Below are positions 1 to 5,209 of a stretch of 5,222 nucleotides of DNA, in pieces. The notes beneath the pieces are model-generated. The model searched no databases, was not told the origin of the DNA, and saw only the letters and a program-made list of their open reading frames with translations. This DNA is from a bacterium (lineage in GTDB: Bacteria > NPL-UPA2 > JAGMAN01). Every line of letters starts with the position of its first letter. The first letter of the stretch is position 1. Location of the stretch: positions 1 to 5,222 of the forward strand of contig JAGMAN010000021.1 of the NCBI GenBank assembly GCA_023130215.1. Direction: 5' to 3'. The position numbers were made by a program, and so were the translations under genes.

Positions 1-698
<698 letters not shown>

Positions 699-706
699 GC
701 CCGCTT

Positions 707-1780
707 TCATCTTCCAGTTCTATAAACGAGAACAAGCCCCACGCTGGTAAAGATGACATTGGCCAGCCAGGCGCCGGCCACTGTGGGCAAGATACCATGC
801 CCGAGGAACTGTCCTAACCTAAAGAAAGCCAGGTAGATAAAGCCTATCCCGATAGCCTTGCCGAATTCAGCGACGATGCCTCGGCGCCTGGTATGCAAAG
901 CAAATGGTATCCCGGTGAGGAGGATGACCAGGTTAGCCAGGGGAAGGGAGACCTTTGAATGAAGGTCTACAAGTTCCCTCCTAAGTTCCCTTTTTGGTAA
1001 TCCACTTGCGACAAGCGTCTCTATATGCTCCTTCAGGGCCCTGAAACTGAGCTCTTCACTCCTTGCTTCCACAGCCAAAAAATCTTCAGGAGTTTCGGGA
1101 ATATCAAGTTCCACGAGTGGCTCCTCAACTATATTCCCCCTCTCATTATATCTGCGCAAGAATCCATTGAGGAGGTGCCATCGACCATCTGACCATTTAG
1201 CTTCCTCAGCATCCACTCTCAGCTCTATAGAACCACGCTTGGAGTATTTAAGAATCTGTAGTCCCTTCATGACGTTTTTGCGGCTATCAAAGGATTTGAT
1301 ATAGAACATATTCCCTCCCCTTCCATACATCTGAATGTCCCTGTAGACATGTAAATCTGGATGCCTCTCCTTTCTCATCCTCTTTATCTCATTTGTCCTC
1401 CTGACTGTTCTCGTGACCACTGCTTCATTGATGAATATGGTAAGGAGGCTGACCAGGAGGGCAATGAAAAACAAGGGAAGCACGGTTCGATAAAGGCTTA
1501 TCCCGCTTGCCACCATTGCGGTAAGTTCGTTATTCTTGGAGAGTGTCCCCAGCCCGAACAAAGTTGCCAGAAGCAATGCCACCGGGCCGACAATGATGAA
1601 GACATTTGGCACACAATTCAGATAATAACGGGTTATAGTTGAGGCGGGTATCCTGGCCTGTATCCATTCATCGGAGTTGGTAAACAGGTCAACTATTAGA
1701 TATAGGGCGACGAAAGTTATGAGAGCACAGAGGTACGAGGCCAGAAAACCCCTAACTACATAGCGATCCAGAATCTTCAA
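707..1780 (-). CDS. lptG: LPS export permease, LptG-type (YjgP/YjgQ family)
   Basis: This is an inner-membrane permease that, with LptF and the LptB ATPase, extracts lipopolysaccharide from the inner membrane and passes it to the periplasmic Lpt bridge. I place the start at TTG 1780-1778, giving 357 residues beginning (M)KILDRYVVRGFL, the usual N-terminus of the family. AGGAGG lies 8 nt upstream (1789-1794). An in-frame ATG at 1843 would add 21 unmatched residues inside the lptF coding region and is rejected. Hydrophobic segments fall near residues 12-32, 56-78, 99-118, 275-295, 307-327 and 334-354, with a hydrophilic periplasmic domain between TM3 and TM4. That is the six-TM plus beta-jellyroll plan. 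A family signature, NELTAMVASGIS, is at 84-95. The start overlaps the lptF stop (TTGA), so the two are probably translationally coupled. The LptG rather than LptF assignment rests on operon order and N-terminus. Confidence 0.92.
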   Translation of the reverse strand: MKILDRYVVRGFLASYLCALITFVALYLIVDLFTNSDEWIQARIPASTITRYYLNCVPNVFIIVGPVALLLATLFGLGTLSKNNELTAMVASGISLYRTVLPLFFIALLVSLLTIFINEAVVTRTVRRTNEIKRMRKERHPDLHVYRDIQMYGRGGNMFYIKSFDSRKNVMKGLQILKYSKRGSIELRVDAEEAKWSDGRWHLLNGFLRRYNERGNIVEEPLVELDIPETPEDFLAVEARSEELSFRALKEHIETLVASGLPKRELRRELVDLHSKVSLPLANLVILLTGIPFALHTRRRGIVAEFGKAIGIGFIYLAFFRLGQFLGHGILPTVAGAWLANVIFTSVGLVLVYRTGR

Positions 1781-2853
1781 TGCTTGATCCTCCTGAAGAT
1801 GAGGAAAAGACCTATACTGCCGAGGAGAAAAGTTGGTACCCACATGACTAAACTTGGAGGAAGGAGGCCCTTTTCTCCCAGTGATTCTCCCAACATCATC
1901 ATTATATAATAGATGAGGATGAGGGAAAAGCTCAATCCAAATCCTATTGATTTTCCACCCCTCTTAACCAGGGCTCCAAGGGGAGCTCCAATGAGGACAA
2001 AGGTGAGGCAGGCAAAGGCTAAGGATATCTTCCGGTTAATCTCAACCAAGAGCGGATAGACCATCTTTCCTTTGAGGACATTTATCTCTTCCCTCAGCTC
2101 CTTAATGGTCATCTCCTTCGGCCTTTTATTGACCTTCTCTTCCCGAGGAGAAGAAAGAGAGAGAGTAAAGTAGTAAGTGCCAAAGTTGGATCGGCGGTAT
2201 TCTCCTGCTCTTTCTGGATTGACTTGCTCTCTCATCCCCTCAGTCAGCTTGAGAGTTAGTGCCTCCCCTCCCTTCTCAGACTTTACCTCCCCCCTCTTGG
2301 CAAATATGGTCAGGGGGGGACTCTGCGCCCTTAACTCCCAGATGTGAACGCCATATAGATAATTCCCTTTCACCTTCTCAATAAAAAGCCGGTGCTGGCT
2401 AAAGTCCTTAATGAAAACTCTCTCCTGGAAAAGGAGGGCAGGCCTCTTAACTCCCAATTCCCGGGTCATAGCTTCAAAGCGATACCTGGCCCCGGGGACA
2501 ACGTTACTATTCAGATGAAAGGAGAGAAGGCTGAGAAGGAAGCCAATGAAGAAAATGGGGATAAATAGAGAGGGGACCTTTATTCCACTGGCTTCCACCG
2601 CCACGAGCTCATTATCCTGAGATAGCCGTCCGAAGCTCATCAGGGCTGCGGCCAGGGTGGCCATAGGAAGGGAGTAGCAGAGAGAGAAAAGGGGAATGTA
2701 GATAATCAGTTTCAGGGCCGCAAGACCTCCCTTAGCAACCATCTCGATAAGCTGGAGCATGTTTCCTAAAAGGAGGATGAAGGTGAAGACCAGGAAAGCC
2801 AGGAAAAAGAAAGGAAGGAACTCCTTAACAATATGTACCCTTAGAATCCTCAT
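1777..2853 (-). CDS. lptF: LPS export permease, LptF-type (YjgP/YjgQ family)
   Basis: This is the partner permease of the LptB2FG transporter in the inner membrane and the first gene of the two-gene leftward operon. It has 358 residues from ATG 2853-2851 to TGA 1779-1777. The N-terminus, MRILRVHIVKEFLPFF, leads into a first hydrophobic helix (about 11-36). Further membrane segments lie near 50-72, 95-113, 274-295, 303-323 and 335-354, with a periplasmic region of about 150 residues between TM3 and TM4. The family signature NELVAVEASGIKV occurs at 81-93, and a conserved stretch EINRKISLAFACL starts TM4 at about 271. There is no recognisable Shine-Dalgarno before the ATG. A TATAAT box ends only 10 nt upstream, so the message may be nearly leaderless. 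No lptA, lptB or lptC gene is visible nearby. Confidence 0.92.
   Translation of the reverse strand: MRILRVHIVKEFLPFFFLAFLVFTFILLLGNMLQLIEMVAKGGLAALKLIIYIPLFSLCYSLPMATLAAALMSFGRLSQDNELVAVEASGIKVPSLFIPIFFIGFLLSLLSFHLNSNVVPGARYRFEAMTRELGVKRPALLFQERVFIKDFSQHRLFIEKVKGNYLYGVHIWELRAQSPPLTIFAKRGEVKSEKGGEALTLKLTEGMREQVNPERAGEYRRSNFGTYYFTLSLSSPREEKVNKRPKEMTIKELREEINVLKGKMVYPLLVEINRKISLAFACLTFVLIGAPLGALVKRGGKSIGFGLSFSLILIYYIMMMLGESLGEKGLLPPSLVMWVPTFLLGSIGLFLIFRRIKH
1789..1794 (-). promoter_or_regulatory. Ribosome binding site that fixes the lptG start
   Basis: AGGAGG on the minus strand lies within the last codons of lptF (encoding Arg-Arg), 8 nt before TTG 1780-1778. It supports the TTG start over the upstream ATG at 1843, which would ignore this site. 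Because it sits inside lptF, lptG initiation probably depends on ribosomes finishing lptF. Confidence 0.8.
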
Positions 2854-2863
2854 CTCAAAGCTA

Positions 2864-2893
2864 ATTATATACTATTTTTCTCAAAGTTGCCAT
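2864..2893 (-). promoter_or_regulatory. Putative sigma-70 promoter of lptF-lptG
   Basis: The minus strand carries a consensus TATAAT at 2869-2864. An 18-bp spacer separates it from a weak -35 candidate, ATGGCA (2893-2888, 4 of 6). The -10 box ends 10 nt before the lptF ATG, so transcription should begin within a few bases of the start codon. The -10 match is strong and the -35 is uncertain. Confidence 0.55.
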
Positions 2894-2900
2894 TTTTTTC

Positions 2901-2929
2901 TTGCCCTGTATTCCGGAGTGTGCTATCAT
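2901..2929 (+). promoter_or_regulatory. Putative promoter of the small basic protein gene
   Basis: TTGCCC at 2901-2906, a 17-bp spacer, and TATCAT at 2924-2929, preceded by TGC so that it also fits an extended -10. The predicted start near 2936 gives a leader of about 26 nt containing AGGAGG at 2951-2956. It diverges from the lptF promoter without overlapping it. Confidence 0.65.
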
Positions 2930-2961
2930 AGACGCAAATACTCGGTTGTCAGGAGGTAAAA

Positions 2962-3120
2962 ATGACTCAGCACTCCAGCCTAAAATCATCGGCCGGCCGA
3001 CGTGGACAGCGTCGCAGCGTGCTCAAGCGTATGGAACGGCTGAAGATATTGAAAGAGGCGGGAAAATGGAAAGAGGGAGATCCTGTTTCTGGCCTTCCTA
3101 AGGTGAAACCGCAGAGATGA
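2962..3120 (+). CDS. Small basic protein, PVC-type (52 aa)
   Basis: A 52-residue protein starts at ATG 2962 and ends at TGA 3118-3120. AGGAGG lies 5 nt before the ATG and a good promoter lies further upstream, so expression is credible despite the short length. It reads MTQHSSLKSSAGRRG, then QRRSVLKRMERLKILKEAG, then KWKEGDPVSGLPKVKPQR. It has 15 Lys/Arg against 4 Asp/Glu, no Cys and no membrane segment. The arrangement of an N-terminal HSSLK, a central RxVLKRxER..LK..G.W, and a terminal GLPKxKP matches my recollection of the uncharacterised 'small basic protein' family of Chlamydiae/Verrucomicrobia (I recall it as TIGR04137). The charge suggests RNA or ribosome binding, but that is inference and no function is established to my knowledge. 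Its stop codon is one base from that of the convergent PilZ gene. A longer frame overlapping it (2901-3101) is a shadow. Confidence 0.85.
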   Translation: MTQHSSLKSSAGRRGQRRSVLKRMERLKILKEAGKWKEGDPVSGLPKVKPQR

Positions 3121-3121
3121 A

Positions 3122-3532
3122 TCAGCCAGAACAGCTATCTATCACATAATTCATGATTTTCTCGCGGTCATCTTCGCTAATACCGATGAAGGATACCCCA
3201 ACTCCGTATCTATTGGAATCCACTCTTCTTTTTCCCTCTACCCAGATCACTCTGGCCAAGACCTTGATAGGGCGAGAAACATTAGGGATATCTATCTGCA
3301 GAGAGAGAACGTGAGTCCCTCTGAGAAGTCCATCCAGCATCTTTGGCTTGAGAGGAGGTATCTCTAAGAACATTCCGCCTCCGCCAACACTTTTCGTCTT
3401 TGCCCTGTCAGTCCCAGTTGCTACCTTTCTTCTTCTGCTTTCCTCAATTACCTTGAACCGGACAGAGATAGGCTCCTCTGGCTCAAGTCGCACATACCTT
3501 CGCCTCTCTGACTCAAAATAATCGCTTCGCAT
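3122..3532 (-). CDS. PilZ-domain protein with degenerate second c-di-GMP motif
   Basis: A single PilZ domain of 136 residues, probably cytoplasmic. PilZ domains bind cyclic di-GMP and regulate motility, polysaccharide synthesis or secretion through partners. The first motif, RxxxR, is present in SERRRYVRL (R11...R15). The second motif, usually D/NxSxxG after a TK pair, reads TKSVGGGGMF (46-55), so the Asp/Asn and Ser positions appear to be Ser48 and Gly50. The C-terminal half, ARVIWVE (93-99) then RYGVGVSFIGIS (108-119) and a final helix, is typical of the fold. The start is ATG 3532-3530; an in-frame TAA lies 9 nt upstream, so no earlier start is possible, and the next Met (54) is too late. 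There is no Shine-Dalgarno. The ATG and first six codons lie inside the 60-bp repeat. The fold is confident; ligand binding is uncertain. Confidence 0.88.
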   Translation of the reverse strand: MRSDYFESERRRYVRLEPEEPISVRFKVIEESRRRKVATGTDRAKTKSVGGGGMFLEIPPLKPKMLDGLLRGTHVLSLQIDIPNVSRPIKVLARVIWVEGKRRVDSNRYGVGVSFIGISEDDREKIMNYVIDSCSG

Positions 3533-3574
3533 ATTATTTTATAACGTATTGGAAACTTTCAGTTTCCTATACTA
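3515..3574 (-). repeat. 60-bp repeat copy 1, over the PilZ start codon
   Basis: Read on the minus strand, 60 bp match 5136-5195 at 59 positions; the only difference is A (here, 3532) versus G (5178). Copy 1 holds two palindromes. The first is GGAAACT-GAA-AGTTTCC (3567-3551). The second has AAAATAAT/ATTATTTT arms around a GCGAAGC core and contains the PilZ ATG. The match stops sharply after the sixth PilZ codon and, at the other end, about 8 bases past the first hairpin. If PilZ transcription begins at the promoter near 3612, the whole unit is in the 5' leader. Confidence 0.93.
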
Positions 3575-3618
3575 CTAAATATGGCTTCTTTCTCATAAGC
3601 TGCCCGCTTCTCTTGGAT

Positions 3619-3647
3619 ACAATAACACTGCGGACAAATTATGTCAA
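3619..3647 (-). promoter_or_regulatory. Putative promoter of the PilZ gene
   Basis: On the minus strand a perfect -35, TTGACA (3647-3642), is followed by a 17-bp spacer and TATTGT (3624-3619; 4 of 6). The predicted start near 3612 would give a leader of about 80 nt containing both hairpins of the repeat. A TATAAA inside the repeat could alternatively give a nearly leaderless message. Confidence 0.6.
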
Positions 3648-3660
3648 TAAAAAATGAGGG

Positions 3661-3690
3661 TTGACTTCATCTTGCCTAAAATGATAAGAT
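3661..3690 (+). promoter_or_regulatory. Putative promoter of tRNA-Ala
   Basis: TTGACT at 3661-3666, an 18-bp spacer and TAAGAT at 3685-3690. The predicted start, near 3697, is just before the mature tRNA 5' end at 3699, so the precursor would have a very short 5' leader. It diverges from the PilZ promoter, whose -35 lies 14 bp to the left. Confidence 0.6.
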
Positions 3691-3698
3691 TTAGGAGC

Positions 3699-3771
3699 GG
3701 GGCAATAGCTCAGTTGGGAGAGCGGTACGTTCGCAACGTACAGGTCGGGGGTTCAAATCCCCCTTGCTCCA
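3699..3771 (+). tRNA. tRNA-Ala (anticodon CGC)
   Basis: A complete cloverleaf can be drawn. The 7-bp acceptor is GGGGCAA/TTGCTCC, the D stem GCTC/GAGC, and the anticodon stem GTACG/CGTAC with loop TTCGCAA. The T arm has a 5-bp G/C stem with loop TTCAAAT. Anticodon CGC (3732-3734) reads GCG (Ala). The acceptor has a G-U pair at position 3:70, the classical alanine identity element, which independently confirms the assignment. The discriminator is A at 3771. The next bases are CTA, so CCA is not encoded and must be added enzymatically. No obvious terminator follows before the next promoter at 3804. Confidence 0.97.
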
Positions 3772-3803
3772 CTAGCTTAGCTACGCCGAAAGTCAATTGG
3801 AGG

Positions 3804-3832
3804 TTGACAATAAAATTAATATGGGTTAAAAT
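3804..3832 (+). promoter_or_regulatory. Strong sigma-70 promoter of the TolB-like lipoprotein gene
   Basis: A perfect TTGACA (3804-3809), a 17-bp spacer, and TAAAAT (3827-3832, 5 of 6). The predicted start, near 3839, lies just before the AGGAGG at 3844-3849. The same hexamers and spacing recur before tRNA-Thr. Confidence 0.8.
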
Positions 3833-3843
3833 CATCTATGGTT

Positions 3844-3849
3844 AGGAGG
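3844..3849 (+). promoter_or_regulatory. Ribosome binding site deciding the lipoprotein start
   Basis: AGGAGG lies 9 nt before ATG 3859 and 6 nt before an in-frame GTG 3856. It lies downstream of the ATG at 3838, which coincides with the predicted transcription start and therefore is unlikely to be used. Confidence 0.75.
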
Positions 3850-3858
3850 GTTGATGTG

Positions 3859-4929
3859 ATGAGTGCGCCGAGTAAAGTTCCCGGGAAGATAGTTCTGACG
3901 ATGCTTGCCTTAAGTTTCCTGCTTGGATGCGCCGGGGAGGAGGAGCGGGCAGTTGGGGGGCCTCGCCGGGTGGGGCAGGAGAGTATAAAGGAAACCAGGC
4001 CGCCGGCAGAAGAGAAAAAGATTCCAGAGAGATGGCAGATTACCTCTGGTCCTGGCTACTATTCCTTCCCGGCCTGGTCGCCGGATGGAAAGAAGATAGC
4101 TTATACCTGCTACCGAGAGGAAAAGCAGGATATCTGGGTGGTGGAGGTTGATGAGGATGGCAAACCAAAGGGGGAGGCAGTCAACCTCACTAACTCTCTT
4201 AGCATAGATGAGCATCCTTCTTGGTCCCCGGATGGAAAGAAAATTGTTTTTCATTCAAACAGAGAAGGCAAAAGACAGCTCTTTGTTATCGATGCTGATG
4301 GTGGTAACCTGAAACTCCTCTACAGTCATGAGAGAGAAACAGAGAAGGAAATGGGGACAGAAACAGGGGTAGAGAAGGAGCTCAAACTGGTCACCCGAGA
4401 ATGCTTTAATCCGGCATGGTCACCTGATCCAGATGGGGAGAGGATAGCTTTCGTAGCCGAGAATAATATCTGGGTGATAGATAAAGAAGGCAAGGAGGAA
4501 TCAAAGGATTGGCTCACCTCTTTCGGATACAATGACTATCCATCCTGGTCGCCTGATGGGAGCCAGCTTGCCTTCTATTCGGGAAACGGTATCAAACTGA
4601 TTGAGGTTGACACGAAAGAGAATAAAAGACTGACTGGCTCAGGAGGTATGAGGAGCGATTTTCCGGGATGGAGCAATTATCCGGCCTGGTCTCCTGACGG
4701 AGAAAGGATTGTCCTTGTCTCTAATAGGAAGAAGACCATAAAGGGAAAGGAAATAGAATACGACCTCTGGATAATTAAGGCTGATGGGACGGGGGAGGCC
4801 GAGTATCTAACTAACGACCGCTACCATGAGTATTTCCCCGGTTTCTCTCCTAAGGGGGATAAGATCGCTTTCCAATCTGGTTCTCACATCTGGATTATCT
4901 CCTTACCCGAGGAAATCTCGACTGATTAA
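3859..4929 (+). CDS. Lipoprotein with six-bladed TolB-like (PD40) beta-propeller
   Basis: A 356-residue exported lipoprotein ending at TAA 4927-4929. The N-terminus has a Lys, a hydrophobic run (11-22) and the lipobox LLGC with Cys24 as the lipid-modified residue, followed by a charged, Pro-rich linker to about 56. Six PD40/WD40-like units, with cores of the SPDGxxIAF/W type, begin near 71, 120, 185, 228, 275 and 327. They make one six-bladed propeller of the kind that forms the C-terminal part of TolB. Unit 3 has an extra Pro-Asp (WSPDPDGERI). A Glu/Lys-rich insert (about 157-180) separates units 2 and 3, and the last unit is weaker (FSPKGDKIAF). There is no N-terminal TolB domain, and no Tol-Pal genes are adjacent, so calling it tolB would overreach. 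A periplasmic or outer-membrane-facing protein-binding role is inferred. It has its own promoter and terminator, so it is probably monocistronic. Confidence 0.9.
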   Translation: MSAPSKVPGKIVLTMLALSFLLGCAGEEERAVGGPRRVGQESIKETRPPAEEKKIPERWQITSGPGYYSFPAWSPDGKKIAYTCYREEKQDIWVVEVDEDGKPKGEAVNLTNSLSIDEHPSWSPDGKKIVFHSNREGKRQLFVIDADGGNLKLLYSHERETEKEMGTETGVEKELKLVTRECFNPAWSPDPDGERIAFVAENNIWVIDKEGKEESKDWLTSFGYNDYPSWSPDGSQLAFYSGNGIKLIEVDTKENKRLTGSGGMRSDFPGWSNYPAWSPDGERIVLVSNRKKTIKGKEIEYDLWIIKADGTGEAEYLTNDRYHEYFPGFSPKGDKIAFQSGSHIWIISLPEEISTD

Positions 4930-4944
4930 TAAGCCGGGAAATGT

Positions 4945-4973
4945 AAAAAGCCTTGCAAAAAAAGGCTTTTTTT
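4945..4973 (+). terminator. Intrinsic terminator after the lipoprotein gene
   Basis: Arms AAAAAGCCTT (4945-4954) and AAGGCTTTTT (4962-4971) form a 10-bp stem with a 7-nt A-rich loop. A run of seven T (4967-4973) overlaps the 3' arm. It begins 15 nt after the stop codon. The GC core is only three pairs (GCC/GGC), so efficiency may be moderate. It isolates the lipoprotein gene from the tRNA-Thr unit. Confidence 0.88.
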
Positions 4974-4994
4974 CTTGGGAAAATGAGAATTTCC

Positions 4995-5023
4995 TTGACA
5001 GGATAGTCTGTGCAGGGTAAAAT
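4995..5023 (+). promoter_or_regulatory. Strong sigma-70 promoter of tRNA-Thr (and probably the next gene)
   Basis: TTGACA (4995-5000), a 17-bp spacer, TAAAAT (5018-5023). The predicted start, near 5030, gives a tRNA precursor with a leader of about 22 nt. No terminator is seen between tRNA-Thr and the gene at 5210, so read-through into that gene is likely. Confidence 0.85.
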
Positions 5024-5051
5024 GAAGTTTTGCCCTGATTGAATGGGGATT

Positions 5052-5127
5052 GCCCATGTAGCTCAGCCGGCAGAGCACATGCATGGTAAGCATGAGGTCA
5101 CCGGTTCAACCCCGGTCATGGGCTCCA
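5052..5127 (+). tRNA. tRNA-Thr (anticodon GGT)
   Basis: The cloverleaf is complete. The acceptor GCCCATG/CATGGGC pairs perfectly, the D stem is GCTC/GAGC, and the anticodon stem is CATGC/GCATG with loop ATGGTAA. The T stem is ACCGG/CCGGT with loop TTCAACC. Anticodon GGT (5085-5087) reads ACC (Thr). The discriminator is T at 5124 and CCA is encoded at 5125-5127, unlike the tRNA-Ala in this window. A tRNA-Thr just upstream of an elongation-factor Tu gene is a known bacterial arrangement, which bears on the partial gene at 5210. Confidence 0.97.
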
Positions 5128-5135
5128 ATGGTTTA

Positions 5136-5195
5136 TAGTATAGGAAACTGAAAGTTTCCAATACGTTATAAAATAATGTGCGAAGCGATTATTTT
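5136..5195 (+). repeat. 60-bp repeat copy 2, between tRNA-Thr and the next gene
   Basis: The second copy of the unit found inverted at 3515-3574 starts 9 bases after the tRNA-Thr CCA. It carries the 17-nt palindrome GGAAACTGAAAGTTTCC (5143-5159). It also carries a second hairpin, with arms AAAATAAT (5170-5177) and ATTATTTT (5188-5195) around GCGAAGC. The unit ends exactly where the Shine-Dalgarno AAAGGAGGTG begins. G at 5178 replaces the A of the PilZ ATG and leaves an in-frame GTG. The orientation relative to the following gene is the same as for copy 1. Confidence 0.93.
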
Positions 5196-5205
5196 AAAGG
5201 AGGTG
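5196..5205 (+). promoter_or_regulatory. Near-perfect Shine-Dalgarno sequence
   Basis: AAAGGAGGTG matches almost the full anti-Shine-Dalgarno complement; its GGAGG core ends 6 nt before ATG 5210. This suggests a highly translated product. It abuts the 3' arm of the repeat's second hairpin, so folding of that hairpin could affect its accessibility. Confidence 0.85.
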
Positions 5206-5209
5206 CAAG

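Noticed and set aside
699-706. Bidirectional terminator between ahcY and lptG
   Set aside because: The gap is 8 bp and no hairpin with a T-run is seen there.
1361-1642. Plus-strand frame of 93 codons
   Set aside because: It lies wholly antisense to lptG, has no ribosome binding site and reads like low-complexity shadow; the minus-strand gene is clearly real.
2901-3101. Plus-strand 66-codon frame overlapping the small basic protein
   Set aside because: Wrong frame. The 2962-3120 frame has AGGAGG 5 nt before ATG and a recognisable family pattern.
3654-3845. Plus-strand 63-codon frame
   Set aside because: It runs through tRNA-Ala and its promoter; the reading frame there is incidental.
3838-3858. 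ATG 3838 as start of the lipoprotein
   Set aside because: It coincides with the predicted transcription start, lies upstream of the AGGAGG and would put Met-Val-Arg-Arg ahead of an already complete lipoprotein signal.
3910-4254. Minus- and plus-strand frames within the lipoprotein gene
   Set aside because: Shadows of the PD40 propeller gene, without start signals or recognisable domains.
5144-5172. Sigma-70 promoter within the repeat using TATAAA as -10
   Set aside because: The hexamer 17 bp upstream is GAAACT, a poor -35, and good promoters exist outside the repeat at both loci; kept only as a minor alternative.
3515-5195. CRISPR array or insertion sequence bounded by the 60-bp copies
   Set aside because: Only two copies, inverted and 1.56 kb apart, so not an array. 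The interior has tRNAs and a lipoprotein gene but no transposase, and no target-site duplication is evident.
5124-5195. Integration (att) site at the 3' end of tRNA-Thr
   Set aside because: The repeat begins 9 bases after the tRNA and copies none of its 3' end; no integrase is visible.
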